64,000 nucleotides of DNA from Jutongia hominis (lineage in GTDB: Bacteria; Bacillota; Clostridia; Lachnospirales; Lachnospiraceae), in assembly GCF_014384965.1 (NCBI RefSeq), contig NZ_JACRSW010000009.1:1-64000 (forward strand), read 5' to 3'. The number at the start of each line of letters is the position of its first letter. Within the stretch, counting starts at the first letter, position 1. The notes under the pieces are model-generated. The model saw only the letters and a list, made by a program, of their open reading frames with translations. It searched no databases and was not told the DNA's origin. Shown here piece after piece: positions 8,702-18,090 of the stretch. The position numbers and the translations under genes are program-made.

Positions 8702-9439
8702 ATGGATAAAATAGCAGATAAAATTAAGGAATTGATCTTAAGCAGTGATAATGTTGTACTGGTTAGCGGCAGTGAAGTGATGCGTGAAACCGGATTGAAT
8801 GGTATTCGTGCCGAGCACATGGTCTATGAGATAGAGGATCAATACGGATATAGCGGCGAAGAAATTATAACCTCCCCGTTTTTTTCACGTCAGGTTGATA
8901 CATTTTATGACTATTATAAAAATGTAATCCTGAATAAAACGAATGTAGAGCCGACAGCGGTATATAAAGCAGCAGCTAAACTTGAGAAAGCAGGCTGTAT
9001 CAGCCATATCGTAACTCGCATGATTTATGGCTTGTATCAGAAAGCAGGCTGTAAAAATGTGGTAGAATTGTATGGTTCGGCAGAAGAAAATCGCTGTCCG
9101 GTTTGCGGAAAGATATTTGGTTCAGACTACATTAAGAAGGCACAAGGAACACCAAAGTGCGATAAATGCAACATAGTCCTTCGTCCCGGTTTTTCATTTT
9201 TTGGAGAAATGATTGATAACGGAAGATTAACAAAAGCTTGTAATGCAGTTGAAAATGCTGATGTTTTGCTGGTTGCCGGTATGGCACTTTCCTCGCATAC
9301 ATGGGCATCAACACTTCGTTATTATGAAGGGGATAAGCTGGTTTTGATCAATAACGAGGAACATCCCGGAGATGAAAAAGCAAATTACCGGATGTATGGT
9401 AATTTGTCGGAGATCTTTACATATCTTGCAGATCTGTAA
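8702..9439 (+). CDS. Divergent sirtuin-like (Sir2-fold) protein without catalytic His
   Basis: Sirtuins are NAD-dependent deacylases. This 245-residue protein keeps the Sir2 outline: a Rossmann start (VVLVSGSEVMRETGL), a four-Cys zinc site (CPVC at 132-135, CDKC at 153-156), RPGFSFFGE (161-169) and a late strand LVLINNEE. Key catalytic positions are changed: the GAGxS loop reads SGSEV, TQNID reads TRMIY, and the catalytic His-Gly reads Tyr124-Gly125 in VELYGS. Classic deacylation is therefore unlikely; NAD or ADP-ribose binding is possible. The ribosome site is an unusual run of G (gggggggag) just before the ATG. Its closeness to the kinase-like gene suggests shared transcription. Confidence 0.8.
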   Translation: MDKIADKIKELILSSDNVVLVSGSEVMRETGLNGIRAEHMVYEIEDQYGYSGEEIITSPFFSRQVDTFYDYYKNVILNKTNVEPTAVYKAAAKLEKAGCISHIVTRMIYGLYQKAGCKNVVELYGSAEENRCPVCGKIFGSDYIKKAQGTPKCDKCNIVLRPGFSFFGEMIDNGRLTKACNAVENADVLLVAGMALSSHTWASTLRYYEGDKLVLINNEEHPGDEKANYRMYGNLSEIFTYLADL

Positions 9440-9485
9440 AGGATAAAGATTCTTTATAGGGAGTACAGCTAAAAATTGAAGTAAT

Positions 9486-9533
9486 AAAATGTCGGAAAGA
9501 GAATTGTTCGAAATCATTTCCGGCATTTTTTGT
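9486..9533 (+). terminator. Terminator after the sirtuin-like gene
   Basis: aatgtcggaaa (9488-9498) pairs with tttccggcatt (9517-9527), followed by a T-run. Confidence 0.75.
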
Positions 9534-9609
9534 GTAAATCATCTTTTTTGATGAAATCAAATTTCAAGGAGGGTGCAAACAGTCTAAAAATGATGAAACA
9601 ATAGAAACT

Positions 9610-9669
9610 GTACAAGCTTCTTTCCGATAGGGAGAGAGTGTACAAGCTTCTTTTCGGTAGGGAGAGAGT
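9610..9669 (+). repeat. 30-bp tandem duplication upstream of gltX
   Basis: gtacaagcttctttccgata plus gggagagagt (9610-9639) is repeated as 9640-9669 with two base changes. It sits about 170 bases before the gltX start, in the leader or promoter region. I see no T-box signature (no AGGGTGGNACCGCG) here. Between 9534 and 9839 there is otherwise no gene. Confidence 0.75.
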
Positions 9670-9839
9670 TGCAAAATAGGGAAAAAAAGTATACAATATA
9701 TAGCGATTTTTCTAATATACCGGAATGGTAGGAACAAGATAAAACCGGGAGTTGGGAATGCGATACTGCTTGCGAAGCATTGGCATATGCAAGGACCGGA
9801 TACAGCAACATAAATAAATTTACAGAAATGGAGATTGTG

Positions 9840-11321
9840 ATGAGTAAGATTAGAACCAGATTTGCACCAAGTCCAACAGGTAGAATGCATGTAGGAAATT
9901 TAAGAACGGCATTATATGAATATTTGATCGCAAAACATGAGAACGGTACATTTATATTGCGAATTGAGGATACTGACCAGGAACGTTATGTACCGGAGGC
10001 ACTGGATATTATTTATAACACGATGAAACTTACCGGCTTGAATCATGATGAAGGTCCGGATAAAGATGGCGGTTACGGTCCTTATGTACAGAGTGAACGT
10101 ATGAAAAGCGGTGTGTATTTAGAATATGCAAAGCAGCTTATTGAAAAAGGAGAAGCATATTATTGTTTCTGTACAAAGGAAAGATTAGAGTCATTACGTG
10201 CATCTTCCACTACAGAAAGCGGAAAAGAGATTGCAAAATATGACAAACATTGCTTACATCTTTCGAAAGAAGAGATTGAGAAAAATCTCGCAGACGGAGT
10301 GCCATATGTTATCCGTCAGAACAATCCGACAGAAGGTACAACTACATTCCATGATGCGATCTATGGTGACATTACTGTAGATAACGAAGAATTGGATGAT
10401 ATGATCCTGATCAAAGCAGACGGATACCCAACCTATAATTTTGCAAATGTAATCGATGATCATATGATGAAGATCACACATGTTGTTCGCGGTAATGAAT
10501 ATTTATCTTCTGCACCAAAATATAATCGTTTGTATGAAGCATTTGGATGGGACATCCCGGAATATGTACATTGTCCGATCATTACAGACGAGAATCACAA
10601 GAAGCTTGCAAAAAGAAGTGGTCATGCATCTGTAGAAGATCTGCTAGAGCAGGGATTTTTGCCGGAAGCGATCGTAAACTTTGTTGCACTCTTAGGATGG
10701 AGTCCTACAGATGATCGTGAGATCTTTAGTTTAAAAGAGTTAGAGGAAGTTTTTGATTATCATCATATCAGTAAATCACCGGCTGTTTTTGACATCACAA
10801 AAGCAAAATGGATGAATGGCGAATATATCAAAGCAATGGATATGGATCGTTATTTAGAATATGCATTACCGGTGATCAAAGAAGTGATCACAAAAGATTA
10901 TGATCTGACAAAGATTGCCGAACTGGTTAAGACAAGAATTGAGTTATTCCCCGAGATCAAGGAAAAGATTGATTTCTTTGAAGAACTTCCTGAATATGAT
11001 ACAGCAATGTATACCCATAAGAAGATGAAGACAAACAGTGAGAACTCTTTGGAAGTGTTAAAAGAAATGCTGCCTTTGTTTGAAGCACAGGAAGATTATT
11101 CGATTCCGGCTATTGAAGCACTTTGTAAAGATTATATTGCAAAAAAGGAACTCAAAAACGGTCGTGTATTATGGCCGCTTCGTACAGCGGTATCCGGTAA
11201 GCAGATGACACCGGGCGGTGCTTATGAAATCATGGAGATTCTCGGAAAAGAAGAATCCATTGCACGTATTAAGAAAGGTATTGAGATGTTAGAGGCCGAA
11301 GTGAACGAAGAAGGAAAGTAG
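9840..11321 (+). CDS. gltX: Glutamyl-tRNA synthetase
   Basis: Class I synthetase charging tRNA-Glu (and, in many Clostridia, tRNA-Gln before amidation). The 493-residue protein has the HIGH-type signature [17 protein letters not shown] at its start, a [15 protein letters not shown] segment, the KMSKS-type KKLAKRSGH near residue 256, and an anticodon-binding helical C-terminal region. The ATG at 9840 gives the usual N-terminus [12 protein letters not shown] and has GGAG five bases upstream; in-frame upstream ATGs (for example 9828) are less well placed. The next gene starts six bases after the stop, so gltX and the helicase form an operon. Confidence 0.96.
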   Translation: MSKIRTRFAPSPTGRMHVGNLRTALYEYLIAKHENGTFILRIEDTDQERYVPEALDIIYNTMKLTGLNHDEGPDKDGGYGPYVQSERMKSGVYLEYAKQLIEKGEAYYCFCTKERLESLRASSTTESGKEIAKYDKHCLHLSKEEIEKNLADGVPYVIRQNNPTEGTTTFHDAIYGDITVDNEELDDMILIKADGYPTYNFANVIDDHMMKITHVVRGNEYLSSAPKYNRLYEAFGWDIPEYVHCPIITDENHKKLAKRSGHASVEDLLEQGFLPEAIVNFVALLGWSPTDDREIFSLKELEEVFDYHHISKSPAVFDITKAKWMNGEYIKAMDMDRYLEYALPVIKEVITKDYDLTKIAELVKTRIELFPEIKEKIDFFEELPEYDTAMYTHKKMKTNSENSLEVLKEMLPLFEAQEDYSIPAIEALCKDYIAKKELKNGRVLWPLRTAVSGKQMTPGGAYEIMEILGKEESIARIKKGIEMLEAEVNEEGK

Positions 11322-11326
11322 AGCCT

Positions 11327-13225
11327 ATGCAAAAGTTAAATGCCGCACAGCAGGAAGCGGTAACACATTTTAATGGTCCGATGCTGGTTCTTGCCGGACC
11401 GGGTTCCGGTAAGACCAGAGTGATCACAGAGCGGGTTCGTTATCTCGTAGAAGAGAAAAAAGTGATGCCGGCAGGAATATTGGTAATCACTTTTACGAAA
11501 GCGGCAGCGATCGAAATGAAGCAGCGTTATCAAAGACTTTCGAAATCAAGAACAGGTGGTGTGCATTTCGGAACCTTTCATGCGATCTTTTTTATGATCC
11601 TCAAACATGCATATCACTATACTGCCGAAAATATCGTGCGGGATGATTTCAGAAGAGATCTTTTACGAAAGCTGGTGCGTGATACCAATCTAGAGATTCA
11701 GGACGAAAATGAATTTTTAAATGATCTCGAATCGGAGATCAGTCGTGTCAAAGGAGAAAGAATAGAATTGAAAAACTATTTTTCTCCTTTGTGTTCTAAT
11801 GAAGTATTTGCAGAGATTTTCACACGTTATCAGAAAGCGTTGGGACAAAAAAGACTGATTGATTTTGATGATATGCTGGTATATTGTTATGAACTTTTAG
11901 AACAAAGACCGGATATATGCAAAATGTGGCAGCAGCAGTTTCCGTATATCTTGATCGATGAGTTTCAGGATATTAACCGGGTGCAATATGATGTAATGCG
12001 TCTGCTTGCTGCTCCTGTAAATAATCTCTTTGTTGTAGGAGATGATGACCAGTCAATCTATGGATTTCGTGGGTCAAAACCGGACATTATGCAGCAGTTT
12101 TTAAAGGATTATCCGGATGCCGGACAATGTCTTTTGAATGTAAACTATCGGAGCAATGCTGCAATTGTAGAGGCTGCCGGAAAAGTGATCGTACATAACA
12201 GTAATCGTCTGCCAAAGGAAATACAGGCTGTCGATAAGGAGCCGGCAAAAGATGCTATTGAGTTAAAAGAGTTTGCAAAAATGTCAGATGAAAATGAAAC
12301 GATTCGGGATAAGATCCTTGCTTATCGAAATGCAGGCATTCCTTACCGTGAAATGGCAGTCCTTTTTCGGACAAATACGCAGGCACGTTCATTAAGTTCC
12401 AAATTAATGGAATACAATATCCCATTTACGATGAAAGAACGGCTTCCGAACTTATACGATCACTGGATCGTGCAGGATGTATTAACCTATGTCCGTGTTG
12501 CACAGGGAAATAGAGAAAGAGGGCAGGTGCTACGGATCATAAACCGCCCGAAGCGTTATGTTCATCGCAATGCATTTACAGAACCTTATGTGGATTTTGA
12601 AGAGTTAAAGCTTTTTTATGAAGATAAAGACTGGATGGTAGACCGGTTAGAGCAGCTTTCTTACGATCTGTCTATGCTAGCGCAGATGCGTCCTTATGCC
12701 GCAGTCAACTTTATCCGGAAAGGGATTGGCTATGACGAATATATCAGAGAATATGCCGATTACAGAGGAATCCGTGCAGATGATATGCTAGAGATCCTTG
12801 ACGAGCTGCAAGAGGAAGCACGCTCGCAGGAATCATTTGAAGACTGGTATACCTATATGCAGGATTATAAAGAAGAATTAAAAGAGCAGACGCAAAAGAG
12901 TCTTGAAATGCAACGTGGAAAAGAACAGGAAGATTCCGTGATGCTTATGACAATGCATGGGGCAAAAGGCCTGGAGTTTACCTGCGTCTTTATTCCGGAT
13001 GCCAATGAAGGTGTTACGCCACACAGCAAATCGGTACTAAATGCCGATATGGAAGAAGAACGCCGGATGTTTTATGTCGCTATGACAAGAGCCAAAAAGC
13101 ATCTGCACATCTACTACCTCAAAGAACGTTTCCACAAAGAAGTAGACATCTCACGCTTTGTCACCGAGATCGAAACTTCCGAAGACCAAAACGAAACATC
13201 ACCTTCCCATCCGTCCACAACTTGA
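11327..13225 (+). CDS. UvrD/PcrA-family ATP-dependent DNA helicase
   Basis: SF1A 3'-5' DNA helicase of 632 residues. Motif I reads AGPGSGKTRV, Ia ITFTKAAAIEMK, II LIDEFQD, III GDDDQSIYGFRG, IV LFRTNTQAR, V MTMHGAKGLEF and VI VAMTRAKKHL. All are intact. It is about 100 residues shorter than PcrA and lacks the long PcrA C-terminal extension, so it is a shorter UvrD-type paralogue rather than certain PcrA. Its ribosome site (aaggaaag) overlaps the end of gltX, indicating coupling. The stop is followed within six bases by the start of a palindromic element. Confidence 0.92.
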   Translation: MQKLNAAQQEAVTHFNGPMLVLAGPGSGKTRVITERVRYLVEEKKVMPAGILVITFTKAAAIEMKQRYQRLSKSRTGGVHFGTFHAIFFMILKHAYHYTAENIVRDDFRRDLLRKLVRDTNLEIQDENEFLNDLESEISRVKGERIELKNYFSPLCSNEVFAEIFTRYQKALGQKRLIDFDDMLVYCYELLEQRPDICKMWQQQFPYILIDEFQDINRVQYDVMRLLAAPVNNLFVVGDDDQSIYGFRGSKPDIMQQFLKDYPDAGQCLLNVNYRSNAAIVEAAGKVIVHNSNRLPKEIQAVDKEPAKDAIELKEFAKMSDENETIRDKILAYRNAGIPYREMAVLFRTNTQARSLSSKLMEYNIPFTMKERLPNLYDHWIVQDVLTYVRVAQGNRERGQVLRIINRPKRYVHRNAFTEPYVDFEELKLFYEDKDWMVDRLEQLSYDLSMLAQMRPYAAVNFIRKGIGYDEYIREYADYRGIRADDMLEILDELQEEARSQESFEDWYTYMQDYKEELKEQTQKSLEMQRGKEQEDSVMLMTMHGAKGLEFTCVFIPDANEGVTPHSKSVLNADMEEERRMFYVAMTRAKKHLHIYYLKERFHKEVDISRFVTEIETSEDQNETSPSHPSTT

Positions 13226-13230
13226 TAAAC

Positions 13231-13693
13231 GGGGGGATTTAAGCGTGCTTTATTATAAAATTGACTTTTGCATTTCTATTTATTATTGCCTTTTGGGAAG
13301 ACACGCCGGCTGATTAGGATATCTGATTTTTATGTTTTTTTGCTAATTGGGCGCGGGTTATAACTATAGGGGCGACTCAGTCTGGATAACATTGCTTAGG
13401 GGGCACGCTTTCGCTACGCCAAGCCACGTAACGCACACATAACCTATCAAAAAGGGAGCAACGTTTTCGTTGTTCCCTTTTTTGACAGGTAAGTGGCGAC
13501 GGGCTTGGAAGTACCCCTACAGCAATGTATCTCAGGACTGGCCTTGCCCCTATATCAAATAAGAGCGCCCAAAATCAAAGCAAAAAAACAAAAAATCTTA
13601 GATATCCTTATCAGGTGAGACAGTGCCCCAAAAGGCAAAATAAATAGAAATGCGAATTGTAAACTTTGGATAAAGCACGTTAAAAATCCCCTC
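13231..13693 (-). repeat. Large palindromic intergenic element, family 1, copy 2
   Basis: Reverse orientation relative to copy 1. Outer arms pair (ggggggattt...cgtgctttat at 13231-13253 with ataaagcacgttaaaaatcccc near 13670-13691; tttctatttattattgccttttgg with ccaaaaggcaaaataaatagaaa). The core carries ttgggcgcgggttataactatagg and its partner. The apical hairpin at 13443-13489 is the longest of the family (cctatcaaaaagggagcaacg pairs with cgttgttcccttttttgacagg). It fills the gap between two convergent genes and its right end overlaps the terminator of the minus-strand regulator gene. Confidence 0.85.
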
Positions 13694-13713
13694 TATGATG
13701 TCACAGAGGGGAT
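13682..13713 (-). terminator. Terminator of the YesN-type regulator gene
   Basis: atcccctct (13686-13694) pairs with agaggggat (13704-13712). On the minus strand the stem is followed by ttttt. The left arm is shared with the end of the palindromic element. Confidence 0.7.
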
Positions 13714-13730
13714 GGGAAGTGGTGTTTCGT

Positions 13731-15284
13731 TTATTTCTTTTGGTGGATCTTTCGAAATTCGGCCGGGCTTTGGTTGACGTATTTTTTGAATTTGGTATGG
13801 AAATAGTCCACATTTCGGTAGCCGACTTTTTCGGAAATCTCATATACTTTTAAGTCGGTGTCGGTCAGAAGTTCTTTTGAGCGGCTGATACGAACCTGAT
13901 CAACAAACATATTAAATCCCATGCCGACTTTCTTATTAAAGATCTTACCAAGGTAGGAACTGTTGTAGCCAAAAAGCGGAGCAATCGTTTCTAACTTGAT
14001 GTTATCCATATAATTATGCTCAATATAATGGATGATATCGTCCATTACACCATCACTGGATGGATTACCGATCGCACGCATGATCATTTCAAACTGTTCC
14101 GTGAAGAAAAGAATGATCTCATAGAGGTAATATTTTTCGCCGATCAGATTAATGATCTCTGCATTTCCCGGAAACGGAATATTTGCATTATGATACAGAT
14201 GAGAAATCTTTTCTTTGATCGACAAATATAGATCCGTTAAAAAGAGCTTTATGCGTTCGATCGTATTACTGGAATAATATAATTTATGCTCTAATTCATT
14301 TAAGGTTTCAGCAACCTGATTTCTTTTCGCAGCCTGAATATAGCCGATCAGCTGCTCACAATAATCCTGTAAAATGTCGTTGTTTAAAGAATACATATCC
14401 GACTGCGTCAGATCCGGCAGTTCACTGTAGCCGATCGTATGCTGTTTGTGTTCGCAAAAAAAGCGGCGCTGCAAGAGGCGGAGCGCTTCCTGGTAGGAAA
14501 TGTGAATATCTTCAATATCCGATACAATACGTCCATATGTAATAAAAAGAGAATCGAGCGGAGAATTGGTTTGTGGTTTCTGCTCACGGTCATAATGCTC
14601 TAAAAACTCTTCAAATTTCTTGATCGTAAATGGTCCCTTTAGAATCAGGATCTCATTGTCATCTAAAGTAATATTTTCGTAGGAACTGTTATCAGTGTTG
14701 GTAACTTTTAACAGGTCAGAGAAACGATATGTCATTTTTGAAGCATGGTGGCTGTATTTCTCATAGATTACAACCTGGTAGACATCTGCCTGTAAGTTCA
14801 GATTTTGAAAATCAACAGTAGATGGGATGTTGTTATTTAAAATGTCCTGCAGGATCATGTTTCGGGCCTTGGAACGATATTCTTCCATCTCTTCTTTCTT
14901 CTGGGCTTCGTCTAGAAGCAGTTTTTTGATCTCTTTGACCGTATTAAAAAGTTCGTCTTCATCAATAGGTTTTGTCAGATAATATTCGACACCATAGCGG
15001 ATCGCAGACTGTGCATATTTAAAATCCGTAAATCCGCTTAAAATAATGACTTTTCCTTTATATCCCTGTTCTCTTGCCTGCTTGACAACATCAAGCCCGG
15101 TAAGCTTTGGCATACGGATATCCAGCATAACCATATCAGGGTTATACTTTGTGATAAATTGTAATGCATCCTCACCATTTGCTGCTTCACCGATCACTTC
15201 AAATCCTAAAGCACTCCAGTCTATTATACATTTTAATCCCTGACGAATGATCAATTCATCATCGGCAATAAATACGGTGTTCAT
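13731..15284 (-). CDS. Response regulator with AraC-type DNA-binding domain (YesN family)
   Basis: A 517-residue two-component regulator. The N-terminal receiver has the acidic pair ADDE (8-10), phospho-acceptor Asp55 in VMLDIRMPKLTG, and LTKPIDEDEL with the conserved Lys. A middle region of unknown fold follows, and the C-terminus is an AraC/XylS helix-turn-helix pair (IAPLFGYNSSYLGKIFNKKVG and ISEKVGYRNVDYFHTKFKKY, ending SPAEFRKI). YesN proteins usually pair with a YesM histidine kinase and control sugar or polysaccharide uptake genes; no kinase or sugar operon is adjacent, so this is an orphan. The start MNTVFIADDE is preferred over an ATG 12 bases upstream, as GAGG lies seven bases before it. 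Confidence 0.92.
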   Translation of the reverse strand: MNTVFIADDELIIRQGLKCIIDWSALGFEVIGEAANGEDALQFITKYNPDMVMLDIRMPKLTGLDVVKQAREQGYKGKVIILSGFTDFKYAQSAIRYGVEYYLTKPIDEDELFNTVKEIKKLLLDEAQKKEEMEEYRSKARNMILQDILNNNIPSTVDFQNLNLQADVYQVVIYEKYSHHASKMTYRFSDLLKVTNTDNSSYENITLDDNEILILKGPFTIKKFEEFLEHYDREQKPQTNSPLDSLFITYGRIVSDIEDIHISYQEALRLLQRRFFCEHKQHTIGYSELPDLTQSDMYSLNNDILQDYCEQLIGYIQAAKRNQVAETLNELEHKLYYSSNTIERIKLFLTDLYLSIKEKISHLYHNANIPFPGNAEIINLIGEKYYLYEIILFFTEQFEMIMRAIGNPSSDGVMDDIIHYIEHNYMDNIKLETIAPLFGYNSSYLGKIFNKKVGMGFNMFVDQVRISRSKELLTDTDLKVYEISEKVGYRNVDYFHTKFKKYVNQSPAEFRKIHQKK

Positions 15285-15428
15285 ATAAATCCTCATTTCT
15301 TCACACGTTTTTCAGTTCTAAAGCTTAAAATTTATCATAATCTGATTATAACGAAAAATGTCTTGATTCGCAATAAAAGAGATAGAATTTGCTTATGTAT
15401 GGGAAGACAACGTGTAGGGGGCTTTCAT

Positions 15429-15974
15429 ATGGAGATATTAACTTTTATATCAAATCTGATGATTCCTTTAGTGATCATGTACATTGTAGCATATGGTCTT
15501 TTGGCTAAAACAGACATTTTCGATGCATTCTTAAAAGGTGCGACCGATGGTCTGAAAATCGTTTTCAGGATTTTACCTACGCTAGTGGGGTTAATGGTTG
15601 CAATATGCATTCTTAGTGAGTCCGGCTTTTTTAATGTACTTTCTGTTATTTTAAAGCCGCTTGCCGATCTGACCGGTTTTCCTGTTGCCGTATTGCCGTT
15701 ATCAATTATTAAAATGATTTCGTCATCGGCTGCTACAGGGCTGGCATTAGATATTTTTAAAAAGTTCGGAGTCGATTCCAGAGAGGGGTATCTGGCAGCA
15801 TTGCTAATGTGCTGTTCCGAGACGATATTTTATACGATTTCCGTGTATTTCCAGGCAACAAAGGATGAAAATGGAAAGGGTGTTACAAATGGAAGATGGC
15901 TGCTGTTTGGTGCTTTGCTCAGTACCTTTGCAGGCATGGCAGCAAGTCTGATCCTTACGAATCTGACACATTAG
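15429..15974 (+). CDS. spmB: Spore maturation protein SpmB homologue
   Basis: A 181-residue membrane protein with four or five hydrophobic segments, belonging to the nucleoside-recognition/SpmB family. In Bacillus SpmA and SpmB act in spore-core dehydration. Matching features are LPTLVGLMVAICILSESGFF, LSIIKMISSSAATGLALDIF and the C-terminal TISVYFQATKDENGKG. The start at 15429 has a GTAGGGGG ribosome site. SpmA, normally encoded just upstream, is not here, so the gene is either split from its partner or acts alone. It is the clearest hint of spore formation in the window. Confidence 0.85.
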   Translation: MEILTFISNLMIPLVIMYIVAYGLLAKTDIFDAFLKGATDGLKIVFRILPTLVGLMVAICILSESGFFNVLSVILKPLADLTGFPVAVLPLSIIKMISSSAATGLALDIFKKFGVDSREGYLAALLMCCSETIFYTISVYFQATKDENGKGVTNGRWLLFGALLSTFAGMAASLILTNLTH

Positions 15975-16029
15975 GCAGACAGTTAGCTGATAATCTGCTA
16001 TAATAGGAACAAAGAGAGGAGGAAAAATC

Positions 16030-16203
16030 ATGGCAGAATGTGATACCTGTGCGAATTTGGTATATGATGAAGAGTATGAAGAATATGTTTGCGATGTCAA
16101 TATGGATGAAGATGATCTTGCACGTTTTTTATCGGACAAGCGTGAACATTGTCCATATTATTATAACGGTGATGAGTACCGTGTGGTTCGAAAACAGATG
16201 TAG
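16030..16203 (+). CDS. Small Cys-containing DUF6472-type protein
   Basis: A 57-residue open frame starting at ATG 16030, preceded by agaggagg. It begins MAECDTCANLVYDEEYEEY and ends DEYRVVRKQM. Four Cys (positions 4, 7, 22 and 42) in a CxxC...C...C pattern with CPYY near the end suggest a metal site. This matches the small DUF6472 family seen widely in Lachnospiraceae, from memory of its pattern; the function is unknown. It lies 55 bases after spmB. Confidence 0.75.
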   Translation: MAECDTCANLVYDEEYEEYVCDVNMDEDDLARFLSDKREHCPYYYNGDEYRVVRKQM

Positions 16204-16363
16204 TGTCCTTTTAGAAATAAAAAAGGCAATTTTGCCCTTTGACGACAAAATTCGTCACAAAAACGCATCTTTTTAATTTGGAAGGGATTGAAAATTGTGT
16301 CAAAAAGGAATAAGATATTAAAATAAATAGTTAAAAAATGACGAGAAATATGGAGGAGATACC

Positions 16364-18076
16364 ATGAGAAAAAGAATAGGAGCAAAAATATTGAGCGTAT
16401 TTATGCTTATTTTGGTGATCTGTCTTGCCGGAATCGGAATAGTGTCAGTGCAGGTTAAAAATATGGATAAGATCAATCAGAATATCGGTAATGAATACCT
16501 CGACAGCATTCAGGAAGTAAATACGCTTTCCGTTAATGAAGCATATCTGGAAAATGATCTGAAAGATTATATGTTAAAAGAAGATAAAGATTCGATACGG
16601 TCAGATATTACAAGTGCACAGGGAAATGTGTTATCTTCTTTGCAAGCATTGGAAGATAATGCAATCAGTGAAAGACAAAAAGAAACGATACAGCGTTTGA
16701 AAAAAGCATATGATGCCTATATAAAACAATATAGTGCTGTGTTAGAGCAGATTGCAAGTGGAAAAATCTATGATTTGGATACTGCCGAAGAACAGGTGGC
16801 AGATCAGACCTCGGATCTGAAAGTGTATATTCAGTCGGTTACTGTTTTGAACAAGACGAATATGATCCGGGCACAGAAAGAACTATCTATGGCAACGACA
16901 TTGTGTTACAGGGTTCTTATATTTGCCGGAGTATTTTTGTTGCTTGCGTTTGTGGGCGGAATGCTGGTTACATATTTGACAGTCATAGTTCCTACCAAGA
17001 AAGCAACCGCAGAACTGCAAGAGATTGTAGAAGACATGGAACATAAGAACGGAGATCTTACAAAGCGCGTGAAGGAACGGACAAAGGATGAGGTAGGACA
17101 GCTTGTAAGAGGCATTAACAAGTTTATTGAAACATTACAATTAACAATTTCTGATATCAAAAGCGAGTCAGGAATTATGATGAGAAATGTAGAAAGTGTC
17201 ACAGGACAGATTACAAAAGCCGATGAAAATATTACGGATGTATCTGCAACTATGGAAGAATTGGCAGTCAGCATGACGGAAATTTCCGGTGTGGCAGATA
17301 ATATTAATAATAGTTCAGAAGAAGTTGCCAAAGCAGTTGTTGACATCGCGACACAGGCGACCGAAGGAACTGCCATGGCAAAATCAATAAGAAATACGGC
17401 ACAGGAGCTCAGTAAAAAAGGTGTTGAGAGCAAAGAAAACACCGGAGCAATGGCAGGTGAAATGCGTCAGATCATGGAAAGTGCTGTGGAAAGAAGCCGA
17501 AATGTAGAACAGATCAATCTTTTGACGGCAGATATTCTTGAGATTTCGAGTCAGACAAATCTTTTAGCATTAAATGCTTCGATTGAAGCAGCAAGAGCCG
17601 GAGAAGCAGGAAAGGGCTTTGCGGTAGTTGCGGATGAGATCAGAAAGCTTGCTGATTCAAGTCGTGAGACGGCAAATAATATTCAGGATATCAGTGCAGA
17701 TGTTACGGATTCCGTTAATGCACTGGCTGATAATGCCAATAAGATGATATCATTTATTATGAATGTGGTTATGCCGGATTATGATATACTGGTAGAAACC
17801 GGAAAGCAGTATAATGAAGATGCAAATAATTTTGAGTCCATTCTTGCAAAATTCGAAAGTAATGCAAATAAGCTTCATGATACGATGCAAAATGTTAAAG
17901 AAATGATTCAAAATATATCAGGAACGATCAATGAATGTTCTGATGGTATTAATGTTGTGGCAGAGAATGCGAGTGATCTGACAAGCGGAATGGCAGAAAT
18001 TCAGCATGAAGTGACCGATACGGATGCATCAGCGAAAAAGTTAGTGAACAATATTGATAAGTTTAAACGTGTATAA
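16364..18076 (+). CDS. Methyl-accepting chemotaxis protein
   Basis: Transmembrane chemoreceptor of 570 residues. A first membrane segment (about 9-28) is followed by an extracellular four-helix-like region (about 30-180), a second segment (about 184-208), a HAMP domain, and a cytoplasmic signalling coiled coil. The hairpin-tip signature that contacts CheA and CheW ([20 protein letters not shown]) is intact. Heptad-rich flanks would hold the methylation sites. It is followed 14 bases later by a DctP-type binding protein with its own AGGAGG site, so the two are co-transcribed. No che or flagellar structural genes are adjacent. Confidence 0.93.
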   Translation: MRKRIGAKILSVFMLILVICLAGIGIVSVQVKNMDKINQNIGNEYLDSIQEVNTLSVNEAYLENDLKDYMLKEDKDSIRSDITSAQGNVLSSLQALEDNAISERQKETIQRLKKAYDAYIKQYSAVLEQIASGKIYDLDTAEEQVADQTSDLKVYIQSVTVLNKTNMIRAQKELSMATTLCYRVLIFAGVFLLLAFVGGMLVTYLTVIVPTKKATAELQEIVEDMEHKNGDLTKRVKERTKDEVGQLVRGINKFIETLQLTISDIKSESGIMMRNVESVTGQITKADENITDVSATMEELAVSMTEISGVADNINNSSEEVAKAVVDIATQATEGTAMAKSIRNTAQELSKKGVESKENTGAMAGEMRQIMESAVERSRNVEQINLLTADILEISSQTNLLALNASIEAARAGEAGKGFAVVADEIRKLADSSRETANNIQDISADVTDSVNALADNANKMISFIMNVVMPDYDILVETGKQYNEDANNFESILAKFESNANKLHDTMQNVKEMIQNISGTINECSDGINVVAENASDLTSGMAEIQHEVTDTDASAKKLVNNIDKFKRV

Positions 18077-18090
18077 GCAGGAGGAGTATT

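Noticed and set aside
9534..9839. T-box riboswitch upstream of gltX
   Set aside because: No AGGGTGGNACCGCG-like antiterminator sequence and no terminator directly before gltX.
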